Notes under the pieces: model-generated | Seen by the model: only the letters and a program-made list of their open reading frames with translations | The model's database searches: none | Told to the model about the DNA's origin: nothing | Shown: piece by piece, positions 47,338 through 55,085 of the stretch | How positions within the stretch are numbered: position 1 is the first letter of the stretch | Layout: each line of letters begins with the position of its first letter | Origin: Nocardioides luteus | GTDB lineage: Bacteria; Actinomycetota; Actinomycetes; Propionibacteriales; Nocardioidaceae | DNA length: 64,000 nt | NCBI RefSeq assembly: GCF_014648595.1 | Contig: NZ_BMRK01000021.1 | Coordinates: 1-64,000 of the forward strand | Reading direction: 5' to 3' | Translations under genes and position numbers: made by a program

Positions 47338-47953
47338 CGACGGCCTCCTTCTCTCGCGAGGTCGTCAGCACCCGACGCCAGTCGCGCAGCGCGACCAGGA
47401 CGATCACGCAGAAGCCGAGGTAGAGCACCGCGGTCGGCCACAGTCCCTTGTAGGCGTAGAGCCCGACGGAGACGACGTCGACGGCCAGCCAGACGAGCCA
47501 GCACTGCCACCAGCGCCGGTTGAGCATGATCTGGGCGATGACACTGCCCGCCGTCACGGTCGCGTCGGGCAGCTCGGTCGTGGAGTCGGTGAAGGCGTGC
47601 AGGACGTACGCGATCGCTGCCAGCGCCACCACGAACCCCAGCGCCAGGAGCAGCAGCGTGCCGGTCGAGGCGACGCCGACGAAGGCATCGTCGCGCTGCA
47701 GATGTGCCTCCGACTCGCGGCGCCGGGCCCGCGCCCAGTCGATCCAGCCGGTCACCGAGAGCACCATGAACATGATCTGCAGCGCCGCGTCGGCGTAGAG
47801 CGCACTCTCGGTGAAGACGACGAGGTAGAGGGCGGTGTTCGCGATGCCGACCGGATAGGTCCACATGCTCCGGCGTGCGGCCAGGATCACGCACGCCGCT
47901 CCGGTGACGACGCCTGTGATCTCGACCCAGTGCGCCACCAGCCAACTCTGCAT
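47330..47953 (-). CDS. pnuC: Nicotinamide riboside transporter PnuC
   Basis: 207 residues, about seven membrane helices. Recognisable pieces: LAARRSMWTYPVGIANTALY, SVTGWIDWARARRRES, LNRRWWQCWLVWLAVDVVS and YAYKGLWPTAVLYLGFCVIV, the helix-W-rich pattern of PnuC. It is the first gene of the pnuC-nadR pair. A long hairpin (47967-48022) lies 13 bases before its ATG, with AAGG as ribosome site. Confidence 0.92.
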   Translation of the reverse strand: MQSWLVAHWVEITGVVTGAACVILAARRSMWTYPVGIANTALYLVVFTESALYADAALQIMFMVLSVTGWIDWARARRRESEAHLQRDDAFVGVASTGTLLLLALGFVVALAAIAYVLHAFTDSTTELPDATVTAGSVIAQIMLNRRWWQCWLVWLAVDVVSVGLYAYKGLWPTAVLYLGFCVIVLVALRDWRRVLTTSREKEAVGV

Positions 47954-47966
47954 GGCCGAACCTTAT

Positions 47967-48022
47967 GGGACGGAAGGGGCCCGGATGCTCGGGTTGAGCA
48001 TCCGGGCCCGTTCGTCCGTCCC
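47967..48022. promoter_or_regulatory. Long hairpin at the pnuC leader / subtilase 3' end
   Basis: GGGCCCGGATGCTC (47977-47990) and GAGCATCCGGGCCC (47996-48009) form a perfect 14-bp stem with a 5-base loop. It is extended by GGGACGGA (47967-47974) and TCCGTCCC (48015-48022). On the minus strand it follows the subtilase stop and precedes the pnuC ribosome site. It could be a terminator or a leader element. Confidence 0.65.
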
Positions 48023-48136
48023 AGGGATACCCGGTCGACCGGGTATCCCTGGACTTGTCGGGTGTTTCAGTGCCCGTCAAGTCCATGAATACCCGGTCAA
48101 CCGGGTATTCATGGGGCTGGTGTGACGGATGTGACT
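48021..48136. repeat. Dispersed three-hairpin element, copy 2
   Basis: Nearly identical to 25371-25486 in the same orientation (about 8 differences in 116 bases, no gaps). In this copy the first hairpin is a perfect 32-bp palindrome (16-bp half CCAGGGATACCCGGTC). The third is CCATGAATACCCGGT with a perfect inverted arm and a 2-base centre. The middle has GGACTTG and CAAGTCC arms plus inner CGGG and CCCG. It lies immediately after the subtilase stop. Confidence 0.85.
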
Positions 48137-49848
48137 CAGCGCTTCCCGATGGCCGCCTTGGCGTCCACGATGCCGCTGCCGTAGAACCCGTTCGGCGCCT
48201 TGCCGCCTTCACAGGTGTGGGTGGAGGTCACCGTGGAGCCGTCGGGCAGGTGGCGTACGTAGGTGTAGTCGGCCGGCTCGGGGCAGGCCTTCTTCGTGGC
48301 GGTCGAGCGCAGGATCTTCTCGACCTTGGCGGGGGCGAGGGTCTTGCCGGAGAGGTCGTGCTTGCCGTACTTGCCGACGATCAGCGCGGCCACACCAGCG
48401 GCGTGCGGGGAGGCCATCGAGGTGCCCTGCAGGTACTGGTAGTAGGAGCACTCGCCGCTGGAGCAGTCCGCGACCGCCCACGGCACCAGGACCTCGCCGG
48501 TCGCCGGGTCGATCGCGCCCTCGGCGACAGCCAGGTCGTAGGGGTAGGCGGCCAGGATGGTGGCGGCGTAGTCGCGGGTGCCGTCGGCCGAGTCGTACGC
48601 ATCCCCACCAGGCGCCGCGACGTCGACGAAGCCGTTGCCGTAGCTGGAGTAGTAGGACTTGCGCTCGGACGGGCCGGTGGCGCTGACCGCGATGACGCCC
48701 TTGCCCTCGGTCGGCATCGAGACGCACGTCTTCGGGTCGAGCAGGTCACGGACGTAGGCGGCCTCGCCCGGCTCGCTGGCGAAGTCGGGGCTGCTCGCGT
48801 CCGTCTGCGGCTTGGTGTAGTCGATCGCCTGGTTGCCGGCGGCGGCGACCAGGGTGACGCCGCGGGAGCGGGCGAAGTCGAGGGCACGCTGCATCGCGGT
48901 GATGATCGTGGCCTGCTCGGCCTGGTCCTCGGGGGAGTCGGCCGGGTGGCTGGTGCAGTTGAAGAGCCACGGGTCGATGTAGTAGCTCATGTTGACCACG
49001 TCGATGCCGTGACGGCCGGCGTAGGTCAGCGCGTCGACGGACGGCTGCAGGAAGAAGTAACCGGAGTCCTGGCCGGCGCGCAGGTTGACGATGTCGGCCT
49101 GCGGGGCGACACCGGAGATGCCCACGCCGTTCACGGGCGAGGCGATGGTCGAGGCGACGTGGGTGCCGTGACCGTTCTCGTCGACGTCGGCCGCGTCGAA
49201 GCAGGAGCCGTCGGCCTCCTCCTCGCACGGACCGTCGACGGTGTCGCCGTTGGCGTCGACCGGGATGTCGGTGGTGAAGTTGCGGCTGAGCCGCGCGTCG
49301 AAGTTGGGGGCGATGTCGGGGTGGGACCCGTCCACACCGGTGTCCAGGATGCCGACGCGGACACCCTTGCCGCGCTCGGTCTTGTTGGCCGCGGGCGCGT
49401 CGATCTGCGCCATGTCCCACTGCAGGGCCGAGAGCGGCTCGGTCTTGCCCTTCGGCTTGGGAGGCTTCGGTCCTTTGCCCTTGTGGCCGCGGAACTCGGT
49501 CTCGACCTTCGACGCCTTCTGCTTGCGGACCTTGCTCGCCGCGTCCGGGGTGTTCGCACCCACGATCCTGTCCTGGGCGGCGCCGACGAGCGCACCCGAG
49601 GCGTTCGCGGCGGCCGCGAAGTCCTCGCCCGCGGTGACCGTCGCGACGCCGATGTCCGTGTTCTCCGAGACGATCTCGCCCCCGGCGGCCTTCACTGCGG
49701 CACGGGCGCTGGCGGCCGAGGATCCCTCGGCGTACGCCACGACATAGCGGATCTCCTGGTCGGAGGTGGCGTTGCCCGAGCTCGCCATGACGAGGGTGCC
49801 GGTGACCCCCAGCGCGACCGCCGTCGCGCCTGTCAACAACCTACGCAT
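48136..49848 (-). CDS. Secreted S8 family (subtilisin-like) serine protease
   Basis: 570 residues. The signal peptide is MRRLLTGATAVALGVTGTLV up to about residue 28. An inhibitor-like propeptide (EIRYVVAYAEGSSAASARAA) follows. Catalytic residues: Asp in VRVGILDTGVDGSHPDIAP, His in DENGHGTHVASTIASP, Ser in QGTSMASPHAAGVAALIVGK. A Lys/Pro-rich stretch lies between propeptide and catalytic domain. It ends in a short tail (NGFYGSGIVDAKAAIGKR). The ATG at 49848 has GGAGA upstream. Confidence 0.93.
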   Translation of the reverse strand: MRRLLTGATAVALGVTGTLVMASSGNATSDQEIRYVVAYAEGSSAASARAAVKAAGGEIVSENTDIGVATVTAGEDFAAAANASGALVGAAQDRIVGANTPDAASKVRKQKASKVETEFRGHKGKGPKPPKPKGKTEPLSALQWDMAQIDAPAANKTERGKGVRVGILDTGVDGSHPDIAPNFDARLSRNFTTDIPVDANGDTVDGPCEEEADGSCFDAADVDENGHGTHVASTIASPVNGVGISGVAPQADIVNLRAGQDSGYFFLQPSVDALTYAGRHGIDVVNMSYYIDPWLFNCTSHPADSPEDQAEQATIITAMQRALDFARSRGVTLVAAAGNQAIDYTKPQTDASSPDFASEPGEAAYVRDLLDPKTCVSMPTEGKGVIAVSATGPSERKSYYSSYGNGFVDVAAPGGDAYDSADGTRDYAATILAAYPYDLAVAEGAIDPATGEVLVPWAVADCSSGECSYYQYLQGTSMASPHAAGVAALIVGKYGKHDLSGKTLAPAKVEKILRSTATKKACPEPADYTYVRHLPDGSTVTSTHTCEGGKAPNGFYGSGIVDAKAAIGKR

Positions 49849-49991
49849 GCTGTCTCCATTCCCGAATCGGTGGTCGAGATCGTCGGCCACCCCTGCCTGG
49901 CCCTTGTCGGTCCGACAGTGGGCCCAGCATGCCCTAGTCGGCATCGGGGGAACAGAGTTTCGGGGCCTCTGGAAAGTCAATAATCGAGTCG

Positions 49992-50009
49992 TGAGTGAGT
50001 GCTCACTCA
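49992..50009. promoter_or_regulatory. TetR operator over the regulator promoter
   Basis: TGAGTGAG-TG-CTCACTCA at 49992-50009 is a perfect 8+2+8 palindrome of a TetR-family type. It abuts a -10-like TAGGCT (50012-50017) and a GTG start at 50025 with no ribosome site, so the regulator gene is probably leaderless and self-repressed. Confidence 0.75.
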
Positions 50010-50024
50010 TTTAGGCTCGTCGAT

Positions 50025-50683
50025 GTGGACGAACGACGTACGCGGGCCAAGCCGATTCCCGCAGCCGATCGCCGTGCGGCGATCATTGCAGCGACCGAGA
50101 CGCTGCTGATCGAGCACGGCACGTCGACGACGACGCGGCTGATCGCCGAGGCGGCGGGAGTCGCGGAAGGCACCATTTTCCGGCACTTCCGCGACAAGCG
50201 CGAGCTCTACCGGGCGGTGGCCGAGAACGTCTTCGACCCGGTCAAGGCCGGCGAGGCGATGCGCGAGGTCGTCGAGGGCGAGACCGCCATCGAGGACAAG
50301 CTCCGCGCCGTCATCGAGCTGCTCGCCGCGTCCTCGCAGCGGGGAGTCCTCATCATGATGGCGGTGCGCTCGGCCGTGGTCGAGGCCTCCGGGCCCGATG
50401 ACGTACGCCAGCCGGCGGGCCCTCCGGGCCCGATGACGTACGCCAGCCGGCGGGCCCGCCGGCGTTCCTCATCGAGGCCAACCGGGCCCTCGTGGACAAC
50501 CTGACGCGGCTCGTCTTCGAGCCGCATGTCGACGAGCTGCGGCTGCCGCCGCGCAAGGCCGCGCTCGTGCTGCGCAGTCTCACGGTCGGGGCCTGGCTCC
50601 CCGGTCTGCACCGAACCAACCAGCCGCTGAGCAGCGACGACGTCATCGACGTGCTGCTCGGCGGGATCCTGCTCCACAGCTGA
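50025..50683 (+). pseudogene. TetR family regulator broken by a 35-bp tandem duplication
   Basis: The frame from GTG 50025 has a clear TetR HTH (AAIIAATETLLIEHGTSTTT, AGVAEGTIFRHFRDKRELYR). A perfect 35-bp segment (50386-50420) is repeated at once (50421-50455). Because 35 is not a multiple of three, the frame shifts and stops at 50504 (159 residues). Deleting one copy restores a continuous ~207-residue protein that runs through PPAFLIEANRALVDNLTRLV to a TGA at 50683. The copies are identical, so the event is recent or the repeat can revert. The downstream ABC exporter is its probable target. Confidence 0.85.
50386..50455 (+). repeat. Perfect 35-bp tandem duplication
   Basis: Two identical 35-base units at 50386-50420 and 50421-50455, starting CCTCCGGGCCCGATGACG. 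They lie within the tetR coding frame and shift it. Confidence 0.95.
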
Positions 50684-50701
50684 CCTGAGAGACCTCTTCA
50701 C

Positions 50702-52450
50702 ATGCTTCTCCGACTCCTGCGGGACCACCTGCTCCCCTACAAGAGATTCCTGATCGTCATCGCGATCCTGCAGCTCTTGTCGACCTCGGCGTTCATGCTG
50801 CTGCCCAGCCTGAACGCCGACATCATCGACAACGGCGTGGCCGAGGGCGACACCGCCTACATCATGCGCATCGGGGCGATCATGCTCGCCGTGGCGCTGG
50901 TGCAGATCCTGTGCTCGGTCGCCAGCGTCTACTTCGCTGCGCGGAGCTCGATGAGCTTCGGCCGCGACCTGCGCGCCGCGATCTTCGCGAAGGTCGGCTC
51001 CTTCAGCGCCCGCGAGGTCGGCCGCTTCGGTGCCCCCTCCCTGATCACCCGCACCACCAACGACGTCCAGCAGGTCCAGATGCTCGCCGTGCTGACCTGC
51101 ACGCTCGCGGTGATGGTGCCGATGATGATGGTCGGCGGCGTCGTGATGGCCATCCGGGTCGAGGCCGGCCTCTCCTGGCTGCTCGCCGTGGTCATCCCCG
51201 TGCTGCTCCTCTCCATGGCCGTGATCGTGCGCGGCATGGTGCCCAACTTCCGCAAGGTGCAGGAGCGCATCGACGCGGTCAACCGCATCCTGCGCGAACA
51301 GATCACCGGCATCCGGGTGATCCGCGCGTTCGTCCGCGAGCGTCAGGAGACCGAGCGCTTCGCGAAGGCCAACGACGAGCTCACCGACGTCGCGCTGCGC
51401 GCGGGCCGCTGGATGTCGACGATGTTCCCGCTGATGATGCTGGTCATCAACGTCGCCAGCGTGGCAGTGATCTGGTTCGGCGGCATCCGGGTCGACAACG
51501 GGGAGATGCAGGTCGGCCCGCTGACCGCCTTCCTGCAGTACCTGATGCAGATCCTGATGTCGATCATGATGGGCACGTTCATGCTCATGCAGGTGCCGCG
51601 TGCGTCCGTCTGCGCCGACCGGATCGCCGAGGTCCTCGACACCGAGGCCAGCGTGGTCCCGCCGACCGACGGCGTCACCGAGATCTCCCGCCGCGGCCAC
51701 GTGGACCTCGTGGGTGCCGGCTTCACCTACCCCGGCGCCGACCACCCCGTCCTCCACGACCTCACCTTCGAGGCCCGGCCGGGGCAGACCGTCGCGATCA
51801 TCGGCTCCACCGGTGCCGGCAAGACGACCCTCCTCGGCCTCGTCCCGCGGCTCTTCGACGCCACCGCCGGTGTCGTGCGCGTCGGTGGCACCGACGTACG
51901 CGACCTCGACCCGGCCACCCTCCGCAGCACCCTCGGGCTGGTGCCGCAGAAGGCCTTCCTCTTCACCGGCACCGTCCGGTCCAACCTGCTCCAGGGCAAG
52001 CCGGACGCCACCGACGAGGAGATCTGGCACGCGCTCGAGGTCGCCCAGGCGCGCGACTTCGTGGAGCGGATGGCGCCCGAGGGCGGCACCGGCCTCGACG
52101 CCGAGATCGACCAGGGCGGCACCAACGTCTCCGGTGGTCAGCGACAGCGCCTGGCCATCGCCCGGGCGCTGGTGAGGAGGCCCGACATCTATCTCTTCGA
52201 CGACTCCTTCTCCGCGCTCGACGTCGCCACCGACGCCCGGCTCCGGGCCGCGCTCGCCCCCGAGACCCGCGACGCCACGGTCATCGTGGTCGCCCAGCGC
52301 GTCTCCACCATCCGCGACGCCGACAAGATCCTCGTGCTCGAGGACGGCGCCATCGTCGGCGAGGGCACCCACGAGCAGCTGCTCGCCGAGAACCCCACCT
52401 ACCAGGAGATCGTCTCCTCCCAGCTCAGCGCCGAGGAGGCTGCAGCATGA
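50702..52450 (+). CDS. Heterodimeric ABC exporter, subunit with degenerate site
   Basis: 582 residues: N-terminal six-helix transmembrane domain (LLPYKRFLIVIAILQLLSTS; DNGVAEGDTAYIMRIGAI) and C-terminal nucleotide-binding domain. Walker A is GSTGAGKTTL and the signature is NVSGGQRQRLAIARA. The Walker B follower is DIYLFDDSFSALD with Asp instead of the catalytic Glu, and the switch position is VVAQRVSTI with Gln instead of His. It is therefore the degenerate half of a heterodimer. Its stop overlaps the partner gene (ATGA). Confidence 0.9.
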   Translation: MLLRLLRDHLLPYKRFLIVIAILQLLSTSAFMLLPSLNADIIDNGVAEGDTAYIMRIGAIMLAVALVQILCSVASVYFAARSSMSFGRDLRAAIFAKVGSFSAREVGRFGAPSLITRTTNDVQQVQMLAVLTCTLAVMVPMMMVGGVVMAIRVEAGLSWLLAVVIPVLLLSMAVIVRGMVPNFRKVQERIDAVNRILREQITGIRVIRAFVRERQETERFAKANDELTDVALRAGRWMSTMFPLMMLVINVASVAVIWFGGIRVDNGEMQVGPLTAFLQYLMQILMSIMMGTFMLMQVPRASVCADRIAEVLDTEASVVPPTDGVTEISRRGHVDLVGAGFTYPGADHPVLHDLTFEARPGQTVAIIGSTGAGKTTLLGLVPRLFDATAGVVRVGGTDVRDLDPATLRSTLGLVPQKAFLFTGTVRSNLLQGKPDATDEEIWHALEVAQARDFVERMAPEGGTGLDAEIDQGGTNVSGGQRQRLAIARALVRRPDIYLFDDSFSALDVATDARLRAALAPETRDATVIVVAQRVSTIRDADKILVLEDGAIVGEGTHEQLLAENPTYQEIVSSQLSAEEAAA

Positions 52451-54492
52451 ACACCCCACGACGTCCTCGCTCCGCTCCGGGCGCCGCGGGGACCCCGAAA
52501 ACCATGAGCGACAAGGCCGAGACCGAGCAGCCCGGTCAGATGAAGAAGACCGAGCGGATCGTACGTCCCGCCGGCGGCCCCGGACCGATGGGTGGCGCCG
52601 GCGCGGTGGGGGACAAGGCGATGGCCTTCGGTCCCTCGGCCAGGCGCCTGCTGCGCCGGATGGCGCCCTACAAGATCCACGCCTGCGCCACGATCGTGCT
52701 CGCGGCGATCAGCGTCACGCTGATGTCGCTGGGCCCCTGGCTCCTCGGCCGGGCGACCAACATCATCTTCGGCGGCATCTTCTCCCGAGAGCTACCCGCC
52801 GGAGTCACCCAGGAGGAGGCGGTCGAGGGCCTGCGGGCCCAGGGCGACGACAAGCTCGCCGACATGCTCTCCGGGATGGACTACGTGACCCCGGGGCAGG
52901 GCGTCGACTTCGACGCGCTGCGCAACGCGCTTCTCGTGGTGCTCGCCGTCTACGTGGTGGCCTCCCTGCTCTCGTTCGCGCAGGGCTGGATCCTCAACTC
53001 GGTGGTCCAGGGTACCGTGCGCGGCCTGCGCGAGGACGTCGAGAAGAAGGTCCACAACGTCCCGCTGTCCTACTTCGACAAGCAGCCGCGCGGCGAGCTG
53101 CTCAGCCGGGTCACCAACGACATCGACAACATCAGCCAGACGCTGCAGCAGACCTTCAGCCAGGTGCTGACCGCGCTGTTCACGCTGGTCACGGTCCTGT
53201 TCATGATGTTCTGGATCAGCCCGATGCTGGCCCTGATCTCGCTGATCGCGGTGCCGGTCTCGCTGCTGGTGACCGGCATGGTGATGAAGCGCTCGCAGGG
53301 CCAGTTCGTGGCCCAGTGGCGCCACACCGGCAAGCTCAACAGCCACATCGAGGAGACCTTCTCCGGCCACGACCTGGTCAAGGTCTTCGGCCGTCAGGAG
53401 GAGGTCGAGAAGACCTTCGCCGAGGAGAACGACAAGCTTTTCGGGGCGGCCTTCAAGGCGCAGTTCATCAGCGGGATCCTGATGCCGCTGATGATGTTCG
53501 TCGGCAACCTGATGTTCGTGGTGGTCTGCGTCGTCGGGTCGCTCCGCGTCGCCAGCGGCGCGCTGAGCCTCGGTGACCTGCAGGCCTTCATCCAGTACTC
53601 CCGCCAGTTCACCCAGCCCATCACCACTCTCGCCTCGATGATGAACCTGCTCCAGTCGGGCGTCGCCTCGGCCGAGCGTGTCTTCGAGCTCCTCGACGCC
53701 GAGGAGCAGTCCTCCGACGCCGGTGCCGCCCGTGCGGACGCCGAGGGTGCCGGCGAGGTCCGCTTCGAGCACGTCTCCTTCTCCTACGACAAGGAGAAGC
53801 CGCTCATCGAGGACCTCTCCCTGGTCGCCCGCCCGGGACAGACCGTCGCGATCGTCGGCCCGACCGGCGCCGGCAAGACCACCCTGGTCAACCTGATCAT
53901 GCGGTTCTACGAGCTCGACGCCGGCCGGATCACGCTCGACGGCGCCGACATCGCCTCGATCCCGCGCGCCGACCTGCGTGGCCGCACCGGCATGGTGCTC
54001 CAGGACACCTGGCTCTTCGAGGGCACGATCCGCGACAACATCCTCTACGGCCGGCCGTCCGCGACCGAGGAGGAGCTGCTCGAGGCCGCCCGGGCGACGT
54101 ACGTCGACAGGTTCGTGCACTCGCTGCCCGACGGTTACGACACCCTGATCACCGACCAGGGCGGCAACCTCTCGGCGGGCGAGCGTCAGCTGGTGACGAT
54201 CGCGCGAGCCTTCCTCGCGGAGCCGTCGCTGCTGATCCTCGACGAGGCGACCTCCTCGGTCGACACCCGCACCGAGCTGCTGCTGCAGCACGCCATGGCC
54301 GCGCTGCGCTCGGATCGTACGTCCTTCGTGATCGCCCACCGGCTCTCCACCATCCGCGACGCCGACCTGATCCTGGTCATGCGGGACGGCGCGATCGTCG
54401 AGCAGGGCACCCATGCCGAGCTGCTCGAGGCCGACGGGGCGTACGCCGAGCTCTACCAGTCGCAGTTCAGCCACCCGCTCGTGGAGGTCTGA
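52447..54492 (+). CDS. Heterodimeric ABC exporter, subunit with canonical site
   Basis: 681 residues. It has a long Pro/Gly-rich N-terminal extension before the transmembrane domain (MNTPRRPRSAPGAAGTPKTM) and a ~45-residue acidic insertion after the first helix (SRELPAGVTQEEAVEGLRAQ). NBD motifs: GPTGAGKTTLVNLIMRFYEL, signature NLSAGERQLVTIARAF, Walker B SLLILDEATSSVD with the catalytic Glu, and switch FVIAHRLSTI. The canonical site complements the degenerate site of the partner. Likely a multidrug or lipid-type exporter; the substrate cannot be told. Confidence 0.92.
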   Translation: MNTPRRPRSAPGAAGTPKTMSDKAETEQPGQMKKTERIVRPAGGPGPMGGAGAVGDKAMAFGPSARRLLRRMAPYKIHACATIVLAAISVTLMSLGPWLLGRATNIIFGGIFSRELPAGVTQEEAVEGLRAQGDDKLADMLSGMDYVTPGQGVDFDALRNALLVVLAVYVVASLLSFAQGWILNSVVQGTVRGLREDVEKKVHNVPLSYFDKQPRGELLSRVTNDIDNISQTLQQTFSQVLTALFTLVTVLFMMFWISPMLALISLIAVPVSLLVTGMVMKRSQGQFVAQWRHTGKLNSHIEETFSGHDLVKVFGRQEEVEKTFAEENDKLFGAAFKAQFISGILMPLMMFVGNLMFVVVCVVGSLRVASGALSLGDLQAFIQYSRQFTQPITTLASMMNLLQSGVASAERVFELLDAEEQSSDAGAARADAEGAGEVRFEHVSFSYDKEKPLIEDLSLVARPGQTVAIVGPTGAGKTTLVNLIMRFYELDAGRITLDGADIASIPRADLRGRTGMVLQDTWLFEGTIRDNILYGRPSATEEELLEAARATYVDRFVHSLPDGYDTLITDQGGNLSAGERQLVTIARAFLAEPSLLILDEATSSVDTRTELLLQHAMAALRSDRTSFVIAHRLSTIRDADLILVMRDGAIVEQGTHAELLEADGAYAELYQSQFSHPLVEV

Positions 54493-54581
54493 GGTAGCGG
54501 TGTGCGAGCTTGCGAGCACGCCGCTAACCCGAAGAGGCCGAGCGAGCCCCACCGGCGAGCTTGCGAGCCGGCGACGGGCGG

Positions 54582-54690
54582 GTCGAGACCAACACAGTCC
54601 CAGGGAGCGCCGAAAGGACCGTGTTGGTTTCGACACGCTCGCTGGCGCTCGCGGCTCGACCAGCCGGGCGCGGTGGTCGAGCTCGTCGAG
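54582..54690. repeat. Nocardioides-type GC palindromic repeat cluster
   Basis: GTCGAGACCAACACAGTCC (54582-54600) and GGACCGTGTTGGTTTCGAC (54616-54634) form a 19-bp hairpin with two mismatches. It is followed by GACACGCTCGCTGGCGCTCG and the TGGTCGAGC / GCTCGACCA inverted pair. This resembles the short palindromic repeats common between genes in Nocardioidaceae. The region 54493-54733 has no gene. Confidence 0.6.
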
Positions 54691-54733
54691 ACCGACACCG
54701 TCGTCCTGAGAACCGAGCGGACGAGAAAACCCT

Positions 54734-54763
54734 TTGAATCCGGATCGCTTCGACGCCTACCGT
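54734..54763 (+). promoter_or_regulatory. Promoter of the leader upstream of the DHA2 exporter
   Basis: TTGAAT at 54734-54739 and TACCGT at 54758-54763 are separated by 18 bases. AAAA lies just upstream of the -35 (54726-54729). Transcription should start about 54770, a few bases before the Shine-Dalgarno of the leader peptide. Confidence 0.5.
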
Positions 54764-54769
54764 TGAAGC

Positions 54770-54942
54770 ACACGGGAAAGGAGGTGATCCGATCAGATGA
54801 AGAACGATTGGATGCGTGAGGTGGCTGCTCGCTAGCAGCTTCCCGGACAAGGGATGTGGGCTGGCAATCCAACAGCAGCCACCCGACCCGCAGGCGTACC
54901 GGACTCATCCACCGGGTTGGCCAGAGGCCCGCCTGCGGGTCG
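54770..54942 (+). ncRNA. Candidate attenuator leader RNA before the DHA2 exporter
   Basis: A short leader frame (54797-54835) is followed by mutually exclusive pairings. GTGGCTGCT inside the leader frame (54821-54829) pairs perfectly with AGCAGCCAC (54874-54882). The competing GTGGGCTG (54856-54863) can pair with the same arm. A 13-bp stem CGACCCGCAGGCG / CGCCTGCGGGTCG (54884-54896 with 54930-54942) lies downstream. The layout fits ribosome-mediated attenuation; the exact fold is inferred by eye. Confidence 0.6.
54797..54835 (+). CDS. 12-residue leader peptide with extended Shine-Dalgarno
   Basis: ATG at 54797 opens a 12-codon frame (MKNDWMREVAAR) ending TAG at 54833-54835. AAAGGAGGTGATCC (54777-54790) is fully complementary to the actinobacterial 16S rRNA 3' end, far more than a normal ribosome site, and stands 6 bases before the ATG (its GGAGG core 12 bases). 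The next gene, 250 bases downstream, is a drug exporter, so the peptide is a probable sensor of translation state. Confidence 0.55.
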   Translation: MKNDWMREVAAR

Positions 54943-55041
54943 TCCCATTTCAGATGAGCGGACCAGAAGCGCGGATCAGAGGCGCAGATCACATCGCCGG
55001 CGAGCCTCGACAAGTTGTGTTCCGCAACTATCGGGACGTAC

Positions 55042-55064
55042 ATTGGTTGTAGATGTCAACCAAT
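55042..55064. promoter_or_regulatory. MarR-type operator before the DHA2 exporter
   Basis: ATTGGTTG (55042-55049) and CAACCAAT (55057-55064) are perfect 8-bp inverted arms separated by 7 bases. The site lies 21 bases before the exporter start; the exporter is cotranscribed with a MarR gene, the likely ligand-responsive repressor. Confidence 0.6.
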
Positions 55065-55085
55065 TCCTGAGAGTCAGGTCTTCAC

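Noticed and set aside
50025-50504. Intact short TetR protein of 159 residues
   Set aside because: The C-terminus after the duplication is Arg/Ser-biased frame-shift sequence, while the natural C-terminal half continues in another frame.
54502-54819. 105-codon frame after the ABC exporter
   Set aside because: It runs through palindromic repeats and the leader promoter, and encodes no recognisable domain.
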